DNA of 64,000 bases from Neisseria subflava. GTDB taxonomy: Bacteria; Pseudomonadota; Gammaproteobacteria; Burkholderiales; Neisseriaceae. The stretch's first letter is position 1, and each line of letters starts with the position of its first letter. A model generated the notes under the pieces. It did not search any database, was not told the DNA's origin, and was given only the letters and a program-made list of their open reading frames with translations. The stretch is taken from assembly GCF_024205705.1 (NCBI RefSeq), contig NZ_CP073115.1, positions 124,001 through 188,000 of the forward strand, in the 5' to 3' direction. The translations under genes and the position numbers were made by a program. Shown here one piece after another: positions 42,398 to 54,869 of this stretch.

Positions 42398-43258
42398 ATG
42401 GCAAAAGCAAAAGGTGGATTGGGGCGCGGTTTGGATTCGCTGATTTCCAATGCAGTGGACAGCAGCAGTAGCGACCGCCTGACAACGGTTGCCATCGCCG
42501 ATATTCAGCCCGGCCGTTATCAGGCGCGTGTGCAAATTGATGACGAAGCTTTGCAGGAATTGGCCGATTCCATTAAAGCGCAAGGCATTATCCAGCCGGT
42601 TATCGTACGCGAACGTGGTCTGTCTCAATATGAATTGATTGCCGGCGAACGCCGTTGGCGCGCTTCCCAGTTGGCCGGTTTGACCGAAATTCCCGTCGTT
42701 ATCAAAACCATCAGCGACGAAACCGCGTTGGCCATGGGTTTGATTGAAAACCTGCAACGTGAAAACCTCAATCCGATTGAAGAAGCTCAAGGTTTGAAAC
42801 GCCTTGCCGACGAATTCGGCCTGACTCATGAAACCATCGCAAAAGCTGTCGGTAAAAGCCGTAGTGCCATCTCCAACAGCCTGCGTCTGTTGAGTTTGCC
42901 TGAGCCGGTTCAGGAAATGCTTTATCAACGCCGTCTGGAAATGGGTCATGCCCGTGCGTTGCTGACCTTGCATGTGGTTGACCAGTTGGAGTTGGCGCAA
43001 AAAGCCGTCAAAAACGGTTGGTCGGTGCGCGAGGTAGAACGCCGCAGCCAGTTGGCTCATCAAAAAGCCAAGCCGGAAGCAGCCAAAACCATCAGCCCGG
43101 ATATTCGCCGTATCAATGATGCCTTGACCGAGCGTTTGGGCGTCAATGCCGAAGTCAAAACCAGCAATCAGAAAAAAGGCAAAATCGTACTGCATTTTGA
43201 TACGCCGGAAACATTTGAATATCTGCTGAAACAGTTAGGCATCAATCAAGAGTTTTAA
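42398..43258 (+). CDS. parB: Chromosome-partitioning protein ParB
   Basis: Start at ATG 42398 (286 aa). The N-terminal box KGGLGRGLDSLI is the ParA-contacting peptide. The CTPase/parS clamp domain has IQPGRYQARVQIDDEALQELADSIKAQGIIQPVIVRE, the GERRWRA motif and ENLQRENLNPIEEAQG. The helix-turn-helix follows (LTHETIAKAVGKSRSAISNSLRLL), then a C-terminal dimer domain. ParB spreads from parS sites near the origin and loads condensin. Its place just before the atp operon fits an origin-proximal location in many proteobacteria. No parA gene is adjacent; pab lies upstream instead. Confidence 0.95.
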   Translation: MAKAKGGLGRGLDSLISNAVDSSSSDRLTTVAIADIQPGRYQARVQIDDEALQELADSIKAQGIIQPVIVRERGLSQYELIAGERRWRASQLAGLTEIPVVIKTISDETALAMGLIENLQRENLNPIEEAQGLKRLADEFGLTHETIAKAVGKSRSAISNSLRLLSLPEPVQEMLYQRRLEMGHARALLTLHVVDQLELAQKAVKNGWSVREVERRSQLAHQKAKPEAAKTISPDIRRINDALTERLGVNAEVKTSNQKKGKIVLHFDTPETFEYLLKQLGINQEF

Positions 43259-43270
43259 CGGTTTTATAAA

Positions 43271-43303
43271 CAGGCCGTCTGAAAAAAATTTTCAGACGGC
43301 CTG
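43271..43303 (+). terminator. Inverted DUS terminator of parB
   Basis: CAGGCCGTCTGAAAA and TTTTCAGACGGCCTG around AAA. It isolates parB from the atp promoter. Confidence 0.85.
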
Positions 43304-43472
43304 AGTTTTTGATAAAAGGACTGGTCGTACAGATGTTTACAATACAAATCAAAATCTTCTGTAAAATCTGTGTAGCAACATGTAATTTGTGTTAAACTCC
43401 GTTCCTGCAAAGATTTGTTTTATATGTGTTAATCATTTATCTGTGAAAGGTTCACAAAGATTAACATATTGC

Positions 43473-43501
43473 TTGACGTTAACAAACTTCTTGATTATAT
43501 T
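43473..43501 (+). promoter_or_regulatory. Sigma-70-type promoter of the atp operon
   Basis: TTGACG at 43473-43478 and TATATT at 43496-43501 are separated by exactly 17 bases. Transcription would begin near 43508, 26 bases before the atpI start. Spacing and both hexamers are close to consensus. Confidence 0.7.
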
Positions 43502-43533
43502 AATTTGCCTTGCGTTTTGGGGTGTGAAGTACA

Positions 43534-44743
<1,210 letters not shown>

Positions 44744-44762
44744 TCAAGTAGTTTTTTCGTAG

Positions 44763-45044
<282 letters not shown>

Positions 45045-45117
45045 TCAAGACGGAGCGATCCGTTCAGATACAGGCTTATAGTCTGTTTGATTAACCCAGA
45101 TACGAAGGTTAAGTAAC

Positions 45118-45588
45118 GTGAATATTAATGCAACCTTATTTGCGCAAATCCTGGTTTTCTTTGGCTTGGTTTGGTTTACGATGAAATTCGTATGGCCTCC
45201 GATTGCCAAAGCGTTGGATGAGCGTGCCGCAAAAATCGCCGAGGGTTTGGCTGCTGCCGAGCGCGGTAAGAGCGATTTTGAGCAGGCAGAGAAAAAAGTT
45301 GCAGAACTTATGGCCGAAGGGCGTAATCAGGTAACCGAAATGGTTGCCAACGCCGAAAAACGTGCTGCAAAAATTGTAGAAGAAGCCAAAGAGCAAGCTT
45401 CTCATGAAGCAGCACGCATTGCAGCTCAAGCAAAAGCTGACGTGGAGCAAGAAGTTAACCGTGCGCGCGAAGTATTGCGCGAACAGGTTGCTACACTGGC
45501 TGTTAAAGGTGCGGAATCTATCTTGCGTAAAGAAGTTGATGCTTCCAAACATGCAGATTTGCTCAGTACCTTAAAACAGGAGCTGTAA
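45118..45588 (+). CDS. atpF: ATP synthase F0 subunit b
   Basis: A 156-residue peripheral stalk protein. It begins at a GTG ([28 protein letters not shown]) with one N-terminal membrane helix, followed by a long charged helix rich in Ala, Glu and Lys that dimerises and reaches subunit delta. Length and composition match E. coli AtpF. AAGGTTAAGTAAC lies before the start. It is in the order atpE-atpF-atpH typical of the operon. Confidence 0.95.
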   Translation: MNINATLFAQILVFFGLVWFTMKFVWPPIAKALDERAAKIAEGLAAAERGKSDFEQAEKKVAELMAEGRNQVTEMVANAEKRAAKIVEEAKEQASHEAARIAAQAKADVEQEVNRAREVLREQVATLAVKGAESILRKEVDASKHADLLSTLKQEL

Positions 45589-45592
45589 TCTT

Positions 45593-46126
45593 ATGGCAGA
45601 GTTCGCAACGATTGCCAGACCTTATGCGAAAGCATTGTTTAGTCTGGCTCAGGAAAAAAACCAAATCGAGTCTTGGTTGGGCGAACTGAAAGAACTCGCA
45701 GCGGTTGTTCAAGATGAGAAAGTCATTGCTTTCATCGAGCAACCGGAAACGGGAGCTTCCGAAAAAGCAGAAACGCTCAAAGGTCTTGTCGGTATCAAAA
45801 ATGTCGAATTGGCAAATTTCATTACCGTTTTGGCCGAGCAAAAGCGTTTGCTGGTATTGCCGGAAATTTATGCCCAATATCAAGATTTGACCTTGATACA
45901 CAACAATACGAAATCGGCAGTAATTTACAGCGCGTATGAACTCAGTTCTCAGCAGCTGGCCGATGTTACCGATATCCTGACAAAACGCTTCAACAGCAAA
46001 TTGGATGTGGTAACTAAAGTTGCCCCTGAATTAATTGGCGGCATCAAAGTAGAAGTGGGTGATCAGGTCTTGGATTTGTCCGTACAAGGCAAACTGAATG
46101 CTTTGTATGCGACTATGACAAATTAG
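45593..46126 (+). CDS. atpH: ATP synthase F1 subunit delta
   Basis: A 177-residue protein with the delta/OSCP pattern: [28 protein letters not shown] at the N-terminal helical bundle and the C-terminal [23 protein letters not shown]. It links the b-subunit stalk to the top of the alpha-beta hexamer. It starts four bases after the atpF stop and ends ten bases before atpA, so it is tightly within the operon. Confidence 0.95.
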   Translation: MAEFATIARPYAKALFSLAQEKNQIESWLGELKELAAVVQDEKVIAFIEQPETGASEKAETLKGLVGIKNVELANFITVLAEQKRLLVLPEIYAQYQDLTLIHNNTKSAVIYSAYELSSQQLADVTDILTKRFNSKLDVVTKVAPELIGGIKVEVGDQVLDLSVQGKLNALYATMTN

Positions 46127-46136
46127 GAGAGTTTTC

Positions 46137-47684
46137 ATGCAGCTTAATCCTGCTGAAATTAGCGATTTGATTAAAGCCAAAATCGAAAATCTGTCCGTCA
46201 ATGCAGAAGTGCGTACCCGTGGTACCGTTGTTTCTGTTACAGACGGCATTGTGCGCATTCATGGCTTGTCAGACGCGATGCAAGGTGAGATGCTCGAATT
46301 CCCCGGTAACACTTTCGGTCTGGCCATGAACTTGGAGCGTGACTCCGTCGGTGCCGTAGTGTTGGGTGAGTACGAACACATTAAAGAAGGCGATACAGTT
46401 ACCTGTACCGGCCGTATTTTGGAAGTGCCGATCGGTCGCGAACTGGTTGGCCGCGTAGTTGATGCATTGGGTCGTCCTATCGATGGTAAAGGTCCAATCA
46501 ACACAACATTGACTGCTCCAATCGAAAAAATTGCACCAGGTGTGATTGCGCGTAAATCGGTTGACCAACCAATGCAAACCGGCCTGAAAGCCATTGACTC
46601 TATGGTTCCGGTTGGTCGTGGCCAACGTGAGTTGATCATTGGTGACCGTCAAACCGGTAAAACTGCCGTAGCACTGGATGCCATCGTTAACCAAAAAGGT
46701 ACAGGCGTTATCTGTATTTATGTGGCTATCGGTCAAAAAGCATCTTCTATTGCCAACGTAGTACGCAAATTGGAAGAGCATGGCGCGATGGAACACACTA
46801 TCGTAGTTGCTGCAACTGCTTCTGAAGCCGCTGCACTGCAATACATCGCTCCTTACTCCGGTTGTACCATGGGTGAATTCTTCCGTGACCGTGGTGAAGA
46901 TGCATTGATCGTATACGATGACTTGTCTAAACAAGCCGTTGCATACCGTCAAATTTCCCTGCTGTTGCGCCGTCCTCCTGGCCGTGAAGCATATCCTGGC
47001 GACGTATTCTATCTGCACTCCCGTCTGTTGGAACGTGCGGCCCGCGTCAGCGAAAACGAAGTTGAAAAACTGACCAATGGCGAAGTAAAAGGCAAAACCG
47101 GTTCTCTGACTGCGTTGCCAATTATTGAAACCCAAGCCGGTGACGTATCCGCATTCGTACCAACCAACGTAATTTCGATTACAGACGGCCAAATCTTCTT
47201 GGAAACCGACTTGTTCAATGCCGGTATCCGTCCTGCAATCAATGCTGGTATTTCCGTATCGCGCGTAGGTGGTGCAGCACAAACCAAAGTCATCAAAAAA
47301 TTGGGTGGCGGTATCCGTTTGGCGTTGGCACAGTACCGTGAATTGGCGGCGTTCTCGCAATTTGCTTCCGATTTGGACGAAGCAACACGCAAACAGCTGC
47401 AACACGGTGAAGTGGTTACTGAATTGATGAAACAAAAACAATTCAGCACATTGAACACTGCCGAAATGGCATTGACTTTGTGGGCGATCAACAACGGTTC
47501 TTACGCAGATGTTCCGGTATCCAAAGCCTTGGCTTTCGAAGCAGAATTCTTGAGTTTCGTACGTACGCAACATCCTGAGGTTCTGGAAGCGATTAATGCA
47601 TCAGGCGCAATGTCTGACGAAAGCGAAAAAGCATTGACCGAAGCCATGAAATCTTTCAAATCTTCTTACGCTTACCAAGCATAA
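46137..47684 (+). CDS. atpA: ATP synthase F1 subunit alpha
   Basis: A 515-residue non-catalytic nucleotide-binding subunit. The P-loop is GDRQTGKT at 169-176. Other family blocks are [58 protein letters not shown] and the C-terminal helical domain. Three copies alternate with beta. The gene has no DUS hairpin inside and is flanked by atpH and atpG in the standard order. AGGAGAGTTTTC precedes the start. Confidence 0.97.
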   Translation: MQLNPAEISDLIKAKIENLSVNAEVRTRGTVVSVTDGIVRIHGLSDAMQGEMLEFPGNTFGLAMNLERDSVGAVVLGEYEHIKEGDTVTCTGRILEVPIGRELVGRVVDALGRPIDGKGPINTTLTAPIEKIAPGVIARKSVDQPMQTGLKAIDSMVPVGRGQRELIIGDRQTGKTAVALDAIVNQKGTGVICIYVAIGQKASSIANVVRKLEEHGAMEHTIVVAATASEAAALQYIAPYSGCTMGEFFRDRGEDALIVYDDLSKQAVAYRQISLLLRRPPGREAYPGDVFYLHSRLLERAARVSENEVEKLTNGEVKGKTGSLTALPIIETQAGDVSAFVPTNVISITDGQIFLETDLFNAGIRPAINAGISVSRVGGAAQTKVIKKLGGGIRLALAQYRELAAFSQFASDLDEATRKQLQHGEVVTELMKQKQFSTLNTAEMALTLWAINNGSYADVPVSKALAFEAEFLSFVRTQHPEVLEAINASGAMSDESEKALTEAMKSFKSSYAYQA

Positions 47685-47708
47685 GTATTGAGATGAAAGG
47701 AGTCTGAA

Positions 47709-48584
47709 ATGGCAGTCGGAAAAGAGATTCTCACCAAAATCCGTAGTGTTCAAAATACCCAAAAGATCACTAAAGCGATGCAAATGGTGTCGACCTCTAA
47801 AATGCGGAAGACTCAAGACCGGATGCGCTTAGCGCGTCCGTACGCCGAAAAAGTGCGTACAGTGATGAGCCATCTTGCACAGACCCATGCCGATCATGGT
47901 ATCAAATTGTTGGAGCCGCACCGCGAAGTGCGTCGTGCCGGTTTCATTTTGATTACCTCGGATAAAGGTTTGTGCGGTGGCTTGAACGCAAACGTACTGA
48001 AAAAGTTTTTGGCGCAAGTTCAAGAGTATCAGGAACAAGGCATCGAAGTCGAAGTCGTGTGCCTGGGTAGTAAAGGTTTGGCTGCATGCCAAAGTATCGG
48101 TTTGAATGTTATTGCCAGTGCAACCAATTTGGGCGATACCCCAAGAATGGAATTGCTGCTTGGTCCTCTGACCGAAATCTTCCAACGTTATGAGAAGCAT
48201 GAATTAGACCGTATCCATATGGTTTACTCACGTTTCGTCAATACAATGCGCCAAGAGCCGCGTATGGAAGTTTTGCTGCCTATCGGTGAAAACGTTATTG
48301 ACGACGAGGCGGGTCATTCTTCATTTGCTTGGGAATACCGCTACGAGCCGAGTCCTATCGCCGTATTGAAATATTTGGTTCGCCGCTATTTAGAGTCTGT
48401 GGTTTATCAGGCATTGAGCGACAACATGGCATCTGAACAAGCCGCGCGTATGGTAGCGATGAAAGCCGCAACCGACAACGCAGGCAATGCCATCAAAGAA
48501 TTGCGCTTGGTGTACAACAAATCGCGTCAAGCCGCGATTACTACAGAATTGTCAGAAATTGTAGCAGGTGCAGCGGCAGTTTAA
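47709..48584 (+). CDS. atpG: ATP synthase F1 subunit gamma
   Basis: A 291-residue central shaft protein. The N-terminal coiled-coil helix is EILTKIRSVQNTQKITKAMQMVSTSKMRK; the Rossmann-like middle has FILITSDKGLCGGLN; the C-terminal helix ends AARMVAMKAATDNAGNAIKELRLVYNKSRQAAITTELSEIVAGAAAV. It rotates within the alpha-beta ring. A single DUS of the ATGCCGTCTGAA form follows its stop codon, in the 38-base gap before atpD. Confidence 0.96.
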   Translation: MAVGKEILTKIRSVQNTQKITKAMQMVSTSKMRKTQDRMRLARPYAEKVRTVMSHLAQTHADHGIKLLEPHREVRRAGFILITSDKGLCGGLNANVLKKFLAQVQEYQEQGIEVEVVCLGSKGLAACQSIGLNVIASATNLGDTPRMELLLGPLTEIFQRYEKHELDRIHMVYSRFVNTMRQEPRMEVLLPIGENVIDDEAGHSSFAWEYRYEPSPIAVLKYLVRRYLESVVYQALSDNMASEQAARMVAMKAATDNAGNAIKELRLVYNKSRQAAITTELSEIVAGAAAV

Positions 48585-48613
48585 TGCCGTCTGAAGCCTG
48601 AACAGGAAATTAG

Positions 48614-50020
<1,407 letters not shown>

Positions 50021-50030
50021 GGAGGCCGGC

Positions 50031-50456
50031 ATGAGCACCATGCAAGTTGAAGTGGTTAGTAGCGAGCAAAACATCTATTCGGGTGAGGCCAGCTTTGTGG
50101 TGGTTCCTACCGTTCAAGGTGAGCTTGGTATTTATCCACGACACGAGCCGATTATGAGTTTGGTACGCCCCGGCGCATTGCGTTTGACTGTTCCGGGTGA
50201 AGCTGAAGAAGTGCTGGTTGCCGTTTCCGGTGGCGTTTTAGAAGTACAGCCTGATAAGATTACTGTATTGGCAGACGTTGCCGTTCGCAGTACAGAAATG
50301 GATCAGGCGCGTGCTGAAGCAGCTAAAAAAGCAGCCGAGGCAGGTGTTTCTGCAGCCAAAGATGATAAATCTCTGGCCGAAGCGCACAAAGCATTGGCAG
50401 CAGCCATTGCCCAGCTGAAAACTTTGGACTACCTTCGTTCGCAAAAAAACAAGTAA
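50031..50456 (+). CDS. atpC: ATP synthase F1 subunit epsilon
   Basis: A 141-residue subunit. The N-terminal beta-sandwich (MQVEVVSSEQNIYSGEASFVVVPTVQGELGIYPRHEPIMSLVRPGALRL) is followed by two C-terminal helices rich in Ala and Lys (ARAEAAKKAAEAGVSAAKDDKSLAEAHKALAAAIAQLKTLDYLR). Epsilon binds gamma and the c-ring and can inhibit ATP hydrolysis. It closes the atpIBEFHAGDC operon and is followed directly by a terminator. Confidence 0.95.
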   Translation: MSTMQVEVVSSEQNIYSGEASFVVVPTVQGELGIYPRHEPIMSLVRPGALRLTVPGEAEEVLVAVSGGVLEVQPDKITVLADVAVRSTEMDQARAEAAKKAAEAGVSAAKDDKSLAEAHKALAAAIAQLKTLDYLRSQKNK

Positions 50457-50471
50457 TGTGGGTTCATTAAG

Positions 50472-50503
50472 AAAAAGCACAACGAAATGTTGTGCTTTTT
50501 TAT
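50472..50503 (+). terminator. Rho-independent terminator of the atp operon
   Basis: AAAAAGCACAAC pairs with GTTGTGCTTTTT around GAAAT and is followed by T-rich DNA. It is not DUS-based. Confidence 0.92.
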
Positions 50504-50828
50504 TTTCGCGAAGATAAGTAGCTTGATATTAAAATACCGATAGACGAGTAGATGGCAAGCTTGAAATCGAAACGGTAGAATCAGTTTTTATGACTCAATT
50601 GTTGGCGAATCATTTTCAAAGTAGTTAGTCTTGTTATTTGGCTAAGAATGGCCCACTCAATCTTTTTTAACCACAAAAAGCAGGGTGGATAATTCCTAAT
50701 TTATTGCAACCGCAACAGATCTGAATTGATCAGTATTGAAAATATTAGAATTTGCGGAAGCTCTTGTATAAACAAAAGGCCGTCTGAAACTTTTCAGACG
50801 GCCTTTAAATCATTATTACGGCATTCGT
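50504..50828. other. AT-rich gene-free stretch between atpC and yqiK
   Basis: About 325 bases between convergent operons, with no plausible ORF. Apart from the atpC hairpin at its left edge and the DUS hairpin at 50775-50806, I see nothing in it. Confidence 0.5.
50775..50806 (-). terminator. Inverted DUS terminator of the yqiJK operon
   Basis: AAAGGCCGTCTGAAA and TTTCAGACGGCCTTT around CT, 22 bases past the flotillin gene stop. Confidence 0.85.
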
Positions 50829-52541
50829 TTATGATTGGTCGATGGTTTTATCCAGTCCTTGGGTCAGACCGTTGATGTCGCCACCATTTAGTCCCAACTC
50901 CTTCAAGAGACCGTCAACCAACGGGGCTTGGCTGCGGTAGCGCAGGGCGCTGTTGACCATTTGGTCTGCAAGGCTGGCTTGTGTGGTTTGGCCGTCTGAA
51001 GCACCTTCCGCGCCGTTTGCACCACCGGCAAAGCCACCCAGACCATTGACTTGCAAAATCTTGATGTCTTCGATTTTTTCCATTGGGCGGACGGATTCGC
51101 GGATGATGTCAGGCAGGTGTTTCAAGAGGGCAAGGCGGACTTGCATTTCGACTTGCTCGACGCTCAGCACGTTGGCGGCTTCGTTGACGGCGCGGGTACC
51201 TTCGGCATCAACTTTATATTGTTGCTCTTGCGCTTGCGCCAACAGAATCTTGGCATCGGCTTCACCTTTGGCTTGAAGGCGTTGTTTCTCGGCTTCGGCT
51301 TCGGCGGCGATACGCACGGCTTCAGCTCGGTCTTGTGCAGCTTGTTTTTCGGCTTCGGCGGCGACAGTGAGCGAAATCGCATCTTTTTGCGCGGCTTCTT
51401 CGGCGGCAATCAATTCAACCGCTTTGGCACGCTCGGCACGTTCGGTTTCGCGTACGGTAATCACGCTCTCTTCTTCGCGAACGGCGGCTGCGCGGGCTTT
51501 GTCGGCTTCGGCTTTGGCTTCGGATTCGGCGCGTGATTTTTCGGCAACGGCGATGGCGCGGTCTTGTTCGGCCAACTCGATGGCTTTGCGGCGCTCAACC
51601 TCTGCCTGTTCAACGGCTTGGGCTTTTCTAATGTCTTCGTTTTTAATGTCGCGTTCGGCGGCAATACGTTTCAGATCTACTTCGCGTTCGGCGGCAATTT
51701 TAGCTTCTTCCGCTTCACGTTTTTTCTGAGATTCTTGTTCGGCAATGCTGGCCTCTTGTTCGGCGCGGCGGACGGCAATTTCACGCTCTTGTTCGAGTTT
51801 GGCGTATTCTTCTTCGCGCGAGATTTTCAGTCGTTGCTGCTCGGCTTCGAGGTTTTTGGTTTTGATTGCCAAGTCGGTGTCTTGTTCGATTTCGTTACGT
51901 TTTTTGCGGCGGCCTTCGATGGTTTCGGTCAGTTTGGTCAAACCTTCCGCGTCAAAGGCGTTTTGCGGGTTAAAGAACTCAAAGCTGGTTTGGTCGAGGC
52001 CGGTCAGGGAAACGGTTTCGAGTTCGAGACCGTTTTTGAATAGGTCTTCACTCACGACTTGTTGTACTTTCTGAACGAAATCAACACGTTTTTCATGCAG
52101 CTCTTCCATCGCCATTTCGGCGGCAACAGCACGCAGGGCGTCAACGAATTTACCTTCGACGAGGTCTTTCAGCTCATCGGGAGACATGGTTTTCATACCC
52201 AGCGTTTGTGCGGCGGTCGCAATGCTCTCGGCGCTGGGTTTAACGCGGACGTAAAATTCAGCCATCACGTCAACGCGCATACGGTCGCGGGTAATCAGCG
52301 CTTGTTGGGCAGCGCGGCGCACTTCAAGGCGCAGTGTATTCATGTTGACGGGGATAATTTCGTGCAATACGGGCAGCACCATCGCACCGCCGTTCATAAT
52401 GACTTTTTCGCCACCAAAACCGGTGCGGACAAATGAAACTTCTTTGCTGGCACGGCGATACAGACGGGTCAGGATGAGGCCGAGTACAAACAGCGCGACG
52501 AGTATGACGCCGGCGATAGTGCCGATGGAGACCAAATTCAT
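50829..52541 (-). CDS. yqiK: Flotillin-family protein YqiK
   Basis: A 570-residue inner-membrane flotillin. One N-terminal helix (IGTIAGVILVALFVLGLILTRLY) is followed by an SPFH/band 7 domain (about 33-210, VSFVRTGFGGEKVIMNGGAMVLPVLHEIIPVNMNTLRLEVRR). A very long Glu/Ala/Arg coiled coil spans about 215-440. A C-terminal assembly domain ends in a Gly/Asn-rich tail. Flotillins scaffold membrane microdomains. It is the last gene of a minus-strand cluster RHH-like, PspA, YqiJ, YqiK. AGAAAGGAAAAACC precedes the ATG. The cluster suggests a membrane-integrity role. Confidence 0.92.
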   Translation of the reverse strand: MNLVSIGTIAGVILVALFVLGLILTRLYRRASKEVSFVRTGFGGEKVIMNGGAMVLPVLHEIIPVNMNTLRLEVRRAAQQALITRDRMRVDVMAEFYVRVKPSAESIATAAQTLGMKTMSPDELKDLVEGKFVDALRAVAAEMAMEELHEKRVDFVQKVQQVVSEDLFKNGLELETVSLTGLDQTSFEFFNPQNAFDAEGLTKLTETIEGRRKKRNEIEQDTDLAIKTKNLEAEQQRLKISREEEYAKLEQEREIAVRRAEQEASIAEQESQKKREAEEAKIAAEREVDLKRIAAERDIKNEDIRKAQAVEQAEVERRKAIELAEQDRAIAVAEKSRAESEAKAEADKARAAAVREEESVITVRETERAERAKAVELIAAEEAAQKDAISLTVAAEAEKQAAQDRAEAVRIAAEAEAEKQRLQAKGEADAKILLAQAQEQQYKVDAEGTRAVNEAANVLSVEQVEMQVRLALLKHLPDIIRESVRPMEKIEDIKILQVNGLGGFAGGANGAEGASDGQTTQASLADQMVNSALRYRSQAPLVDGLLKELGLNGGDINGLTQGLDKTIDQS

Positions 52542-52753
52542 GGTTTTTCCTTTCTTCTTGTTAATATGCCTTTGGGGGCGGTGGATTCAGAAAGCTTTGA
52601 AGGAAGGAAGCCGTCTGAAAGGGTTAAAAATATGGGTTGAAATAATAGAGTGGTTGTTTTTCTATATTGTTATTTCGGATTTCTAGATGGTGAGGATAGG
52701 GCGGTAAAGTATCTATTTTTACCGTATCGATAAATCAGCGGTTTCAGACGGCC

Positions 52754-53419
52754 TTAATCTACCAAGCTGCCGCTCGGATTCAAAATCGCTTTAAATGTAT
52801 TTCCATCCAACGACACCAGCAATACCGCATCGCCTTGTTTCAATACATCTTCAGAGTCAGGCTCTACCATCACATAATGCTGTTGGCCGTAAGCATCTTT
52901 TACGCGCGCCTGCGCCGCATTGCCTAGCCGAGCTTCGCCCAACACCACCGTGCCGACGCGCCCGATTAAACTTTCCTGAGAAACGGCCGTGGTTTCATCT
53001 TTCGGCATAATTTTGTACAAACCGCTAGCTGTTACGCGCACCAAGGGCAGGGAAAGAAACCAAACGATGACTGCTGCCAGCGTGCCATTCAGATAACTGC
53101 CGAATACAGTGGCAAAGGCCGTCTGAAACAGATAACCCGTCAGTCCGTATACGGCAAGAAACACCACCATCAACATCAATACCGGGATACGTCCGACATA
53201 CAGCCAGCTCAGGAAACGCACGAATATGCCTGCATCCGCCACATCCAATCCTACCTCGGCGTGTGCAGTTTCGGTCAGGCTGTCTGGCAACAGGTTGTCC
53301 AACCAGTCGCTGATACCGCCTGCCAGCATGGAAATGACTTCCAACACACCGAGCAAAACCATCAGCGCAATGGCAATGCCGAAGATTTCAGTTTCGGGGG
53401 CGTTGATTAGATTCCACAT
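52754..53419 (-). CDS. yqiJ: YqiJ-like NfeD-related membrane protein
   Basis: A 221-residue protein with an N-terminal helix (IFGIAIALMVLLGVLEVISML), two or three further helices at about 70-125 (VLMLMVVFLAVYGLTGYLFQ and TLAAVIVWFLSLPLV), then a soluble C-terminal OB-fold at 150-221 (ESLIGRVGTVVLGEARLGNAAQARVKDAYGQQHYVMVEP). Its partner in E. coli and here is YqiK; NfeD-type OB proteins commonly pair with flotillins. A gap of 212 bases with a DUS separates it from yqiK. AAGGAAATGCAAT precedes the start. Confidence 0.87.
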   Translation of the reverse strand: MWNLINAPETEIFGIAIALMVLLGVLEVISMLAGGISDWLDNLLPDSLTETAHAEVGLDVADAGIFVRFLSWLYVGRIPVLMLMVVFLAVYGLTGYLFQTAFATVFGSYLNGTLAAVIVWFLSLPLVRVTASGLYKIMPKDETTAVSQESLIGRVGTVVLGEARLGNAAQARVKDAYGQQHYVMVEPDSEDVLKQGDAVLLVSLDGNTFKAILNPSGSLVD

Positions 53420-53630
53420 ATTGCATTTCCTTATTCTTTTTAATTTTCAGACAGCATATATTTTATTTTAAAGTTAAGCAGATTGGATATGGGTTTTTAT
53501 TAATTTGTCGTAACTGACAGGATTTTTCCCAATCCGTCATCTTTTGTTATTGAGGTGTGTATGGTTTTCTTTTTTCAGACGGCTCCGTGAAGATAGAGGC
53601 CGTCTGAAACTGCGATTTTCTCAATATGGC

Positions 53631-54299
53631 TTATGATTTCGCTTTCAATGCCGCCAATCTTTCGGCAATGCGGTTGTTGCGGCTTAAGTCTTCCAGTTCT
53701 TTCAGCTTGGCCAACTGCGCCGCATCGGTGCTGCTGTGTACCGAGTTTTGGCGACCCATCACACGGTCGAAGGCATTGCCGCTTTTTTCGGCATCACGGG
53801 CAATGCGGTTGAGGTCGCTGCCGTTGCCGCCGACTGTTTTTCCTGTGCCCATGCTTTGCTGTGCGGCACGCCAGTCTTGCAACTGCTGCTGCATCTCGCG
53901 TTTTTTCGCCTGCAGGGCAACGATAAAGCCTTCGAGCTCTTTTTCTTGTGCGGCACAATCGGCAATGGTGTTTTCCAAAACAGGCAGACGAGCTTCGATG
54001 TCCATCTGCTCGGCGATACCCGCTTCGGCAAGATCATCGCGACCGGCATTTACGGCAGCTTGCAGATTGGCATCGATGGCCTCGTGGCGGTTGCTTTCAT
54101 CGGCCATTTTCTTGGCGGCAAGGTGTTTCTGCGCCAACACTTTGCCCAATTCGGCACGCACTTCATCTACTGCGCGCTCAATTTCGCGGATGCTTTCGTT
54201 CATGACCGCTTCAGGCGCAAGGTTTTCCGCCGCATCAATCAGGGCATGAAAACCGCCGCTTACCAGACGGCCTACTCGGCGGGATAGGGTTTCGCTCAT
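53631..54299 (-). CDS. PspA/IM30-family membrane-stress protein
   Basis: Start at ATG 54299 (222 aa, MSETLSRRVGRLV) with AAAGGAAAATCCAA upstream; the extension to 54335 is not supported. Almost the whole protein is predicted coiled coil: an N-terminal amphipathic helix (RRVGRLVSGGFHALIDAAENLAPEAVMNESIREIERAVDEVRAELGKVLAQK) and long helices to about residue 150. This is the PspA/IM30 (ESCRT-III-like) family that binds stressed inner membrane. A less conserved C-terminal tail follows. It is longer at neither end than usual PspA. No pspF, pspB or pspC genes accompany it; instead it sits with a flotillin and YqiJ. Confidence 0.88.
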   Translation of the reverse strand: MSETLSRRVGRLVSGGFHALIDAAENLAPEAVMNESIREIERAVDEVRAELGKVLAQKHLAAKKMADESNRHEAIDANLQAAVNAGRDDLAEAGIAEQMDIEARLPVLENTIADCAAQEKELEGFIVALQAKKREMQQQLQDWRAAQQSMGTGKTVGGNGSDLNRIARDAEKSGNAFDRVMGRQNSVHSSTDAAQLAKLKELEDLSRNNRIAERLAALKAKS

Positions 54300-54352
54300 T
54301 TGGATTTTCCTTTCACTAAAATGTGTTTGTTTCATTTGGTATGGCGGCAGCC

Positions 54353-54853
54353 TTAAACTTCATTTGCCTGCTGCACAATCTTTGCCAGTTTCAAAGTGTT
54401 TTCAAGCTGTTGCAACACGGTATCGTCGTATGCCGCGCCTTTGCCGGTTACGGCGAGTTGCAGGATGCTGTCAGTCAGACGGACGATGCGCCACATCAGT
54501 TCGCGCTCGTATTTTTTCAAATCGTCGAGGTCGGCTTCTTCGGGCAGGTCGGCGGCGAGTGTTGCGCCTAAGTCAGGCAGTTGTTCAAACAACCTCGCCA
54601 CGATATGCGAATGCACTCCGGCCTGTTTCTCAGCGTGCAAGATTTCGTGTTTTGCCGCTTGGAAAAATTGCTCCTGCGCTGTCAGTGCGGAGCCGTAATC
54701 GCGTGTCTGCGTATGCGCCAAGCGAGCCAGCTTGAGCAATTCGCGGATTTTTTCAGACGGCGTATTCGCACCTTCGATTTTTAGTTCGGCAATAAAATCA
54801 GCATCTTCCTGAGTGATACGCACACTAATTGGGATACGGTTCGTTGCATTCAT
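54353..54853 (-). CDS. Ribbon-helix-helix-like protein heading the PspA-YqiJ-YqiK cluster
   Basis: Start at ATG 54853 (166 aa, MNATNRIPISVRITQEDADF). Residues 6-45 (RIPISVRITQEDADFIAELKIEGANTPSEKIRELLKLA) look like a ribbon-helix-helix DNA-binding unit: a short strand, then two helices. The remaining 120 residues are helical and acidic with no recognised domain. A near-perfect palindrome lies 17-38 bases upstream, so autoregulation of the cluster is plausible. The next gene, pspA-like, starts 53 bases after its stop. An alternative start at 54889 would lie inside the palindrome and lacks a ribosome site. Function as repressor is inferred. Confidence 0.7.
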   Translation of the reverse strand: MNATNRIPISVRITQEDADFIAELKIEGANTPSEKIRELLKLARLAHTQTRDYGSALTAQEQFFQAAKHEILHAEKQAGVHSHIVARLFEQLPDLGATLAADLPEEADLDDLKKYERELMWRIVRLTDSILQLAVTGKGAAYDDTVLQQLENTLKLAKIVQQANEV

Positions 54854-54869
54854 ATTCGTTTGATTTTGT

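Noticed and set aside
42317..43533. parS site near parB
   Set aside because: I looked for TGTTTCACGTGAAACA around parB and did not notice it; a full motif scan would be needed to exclude degenerate sites.
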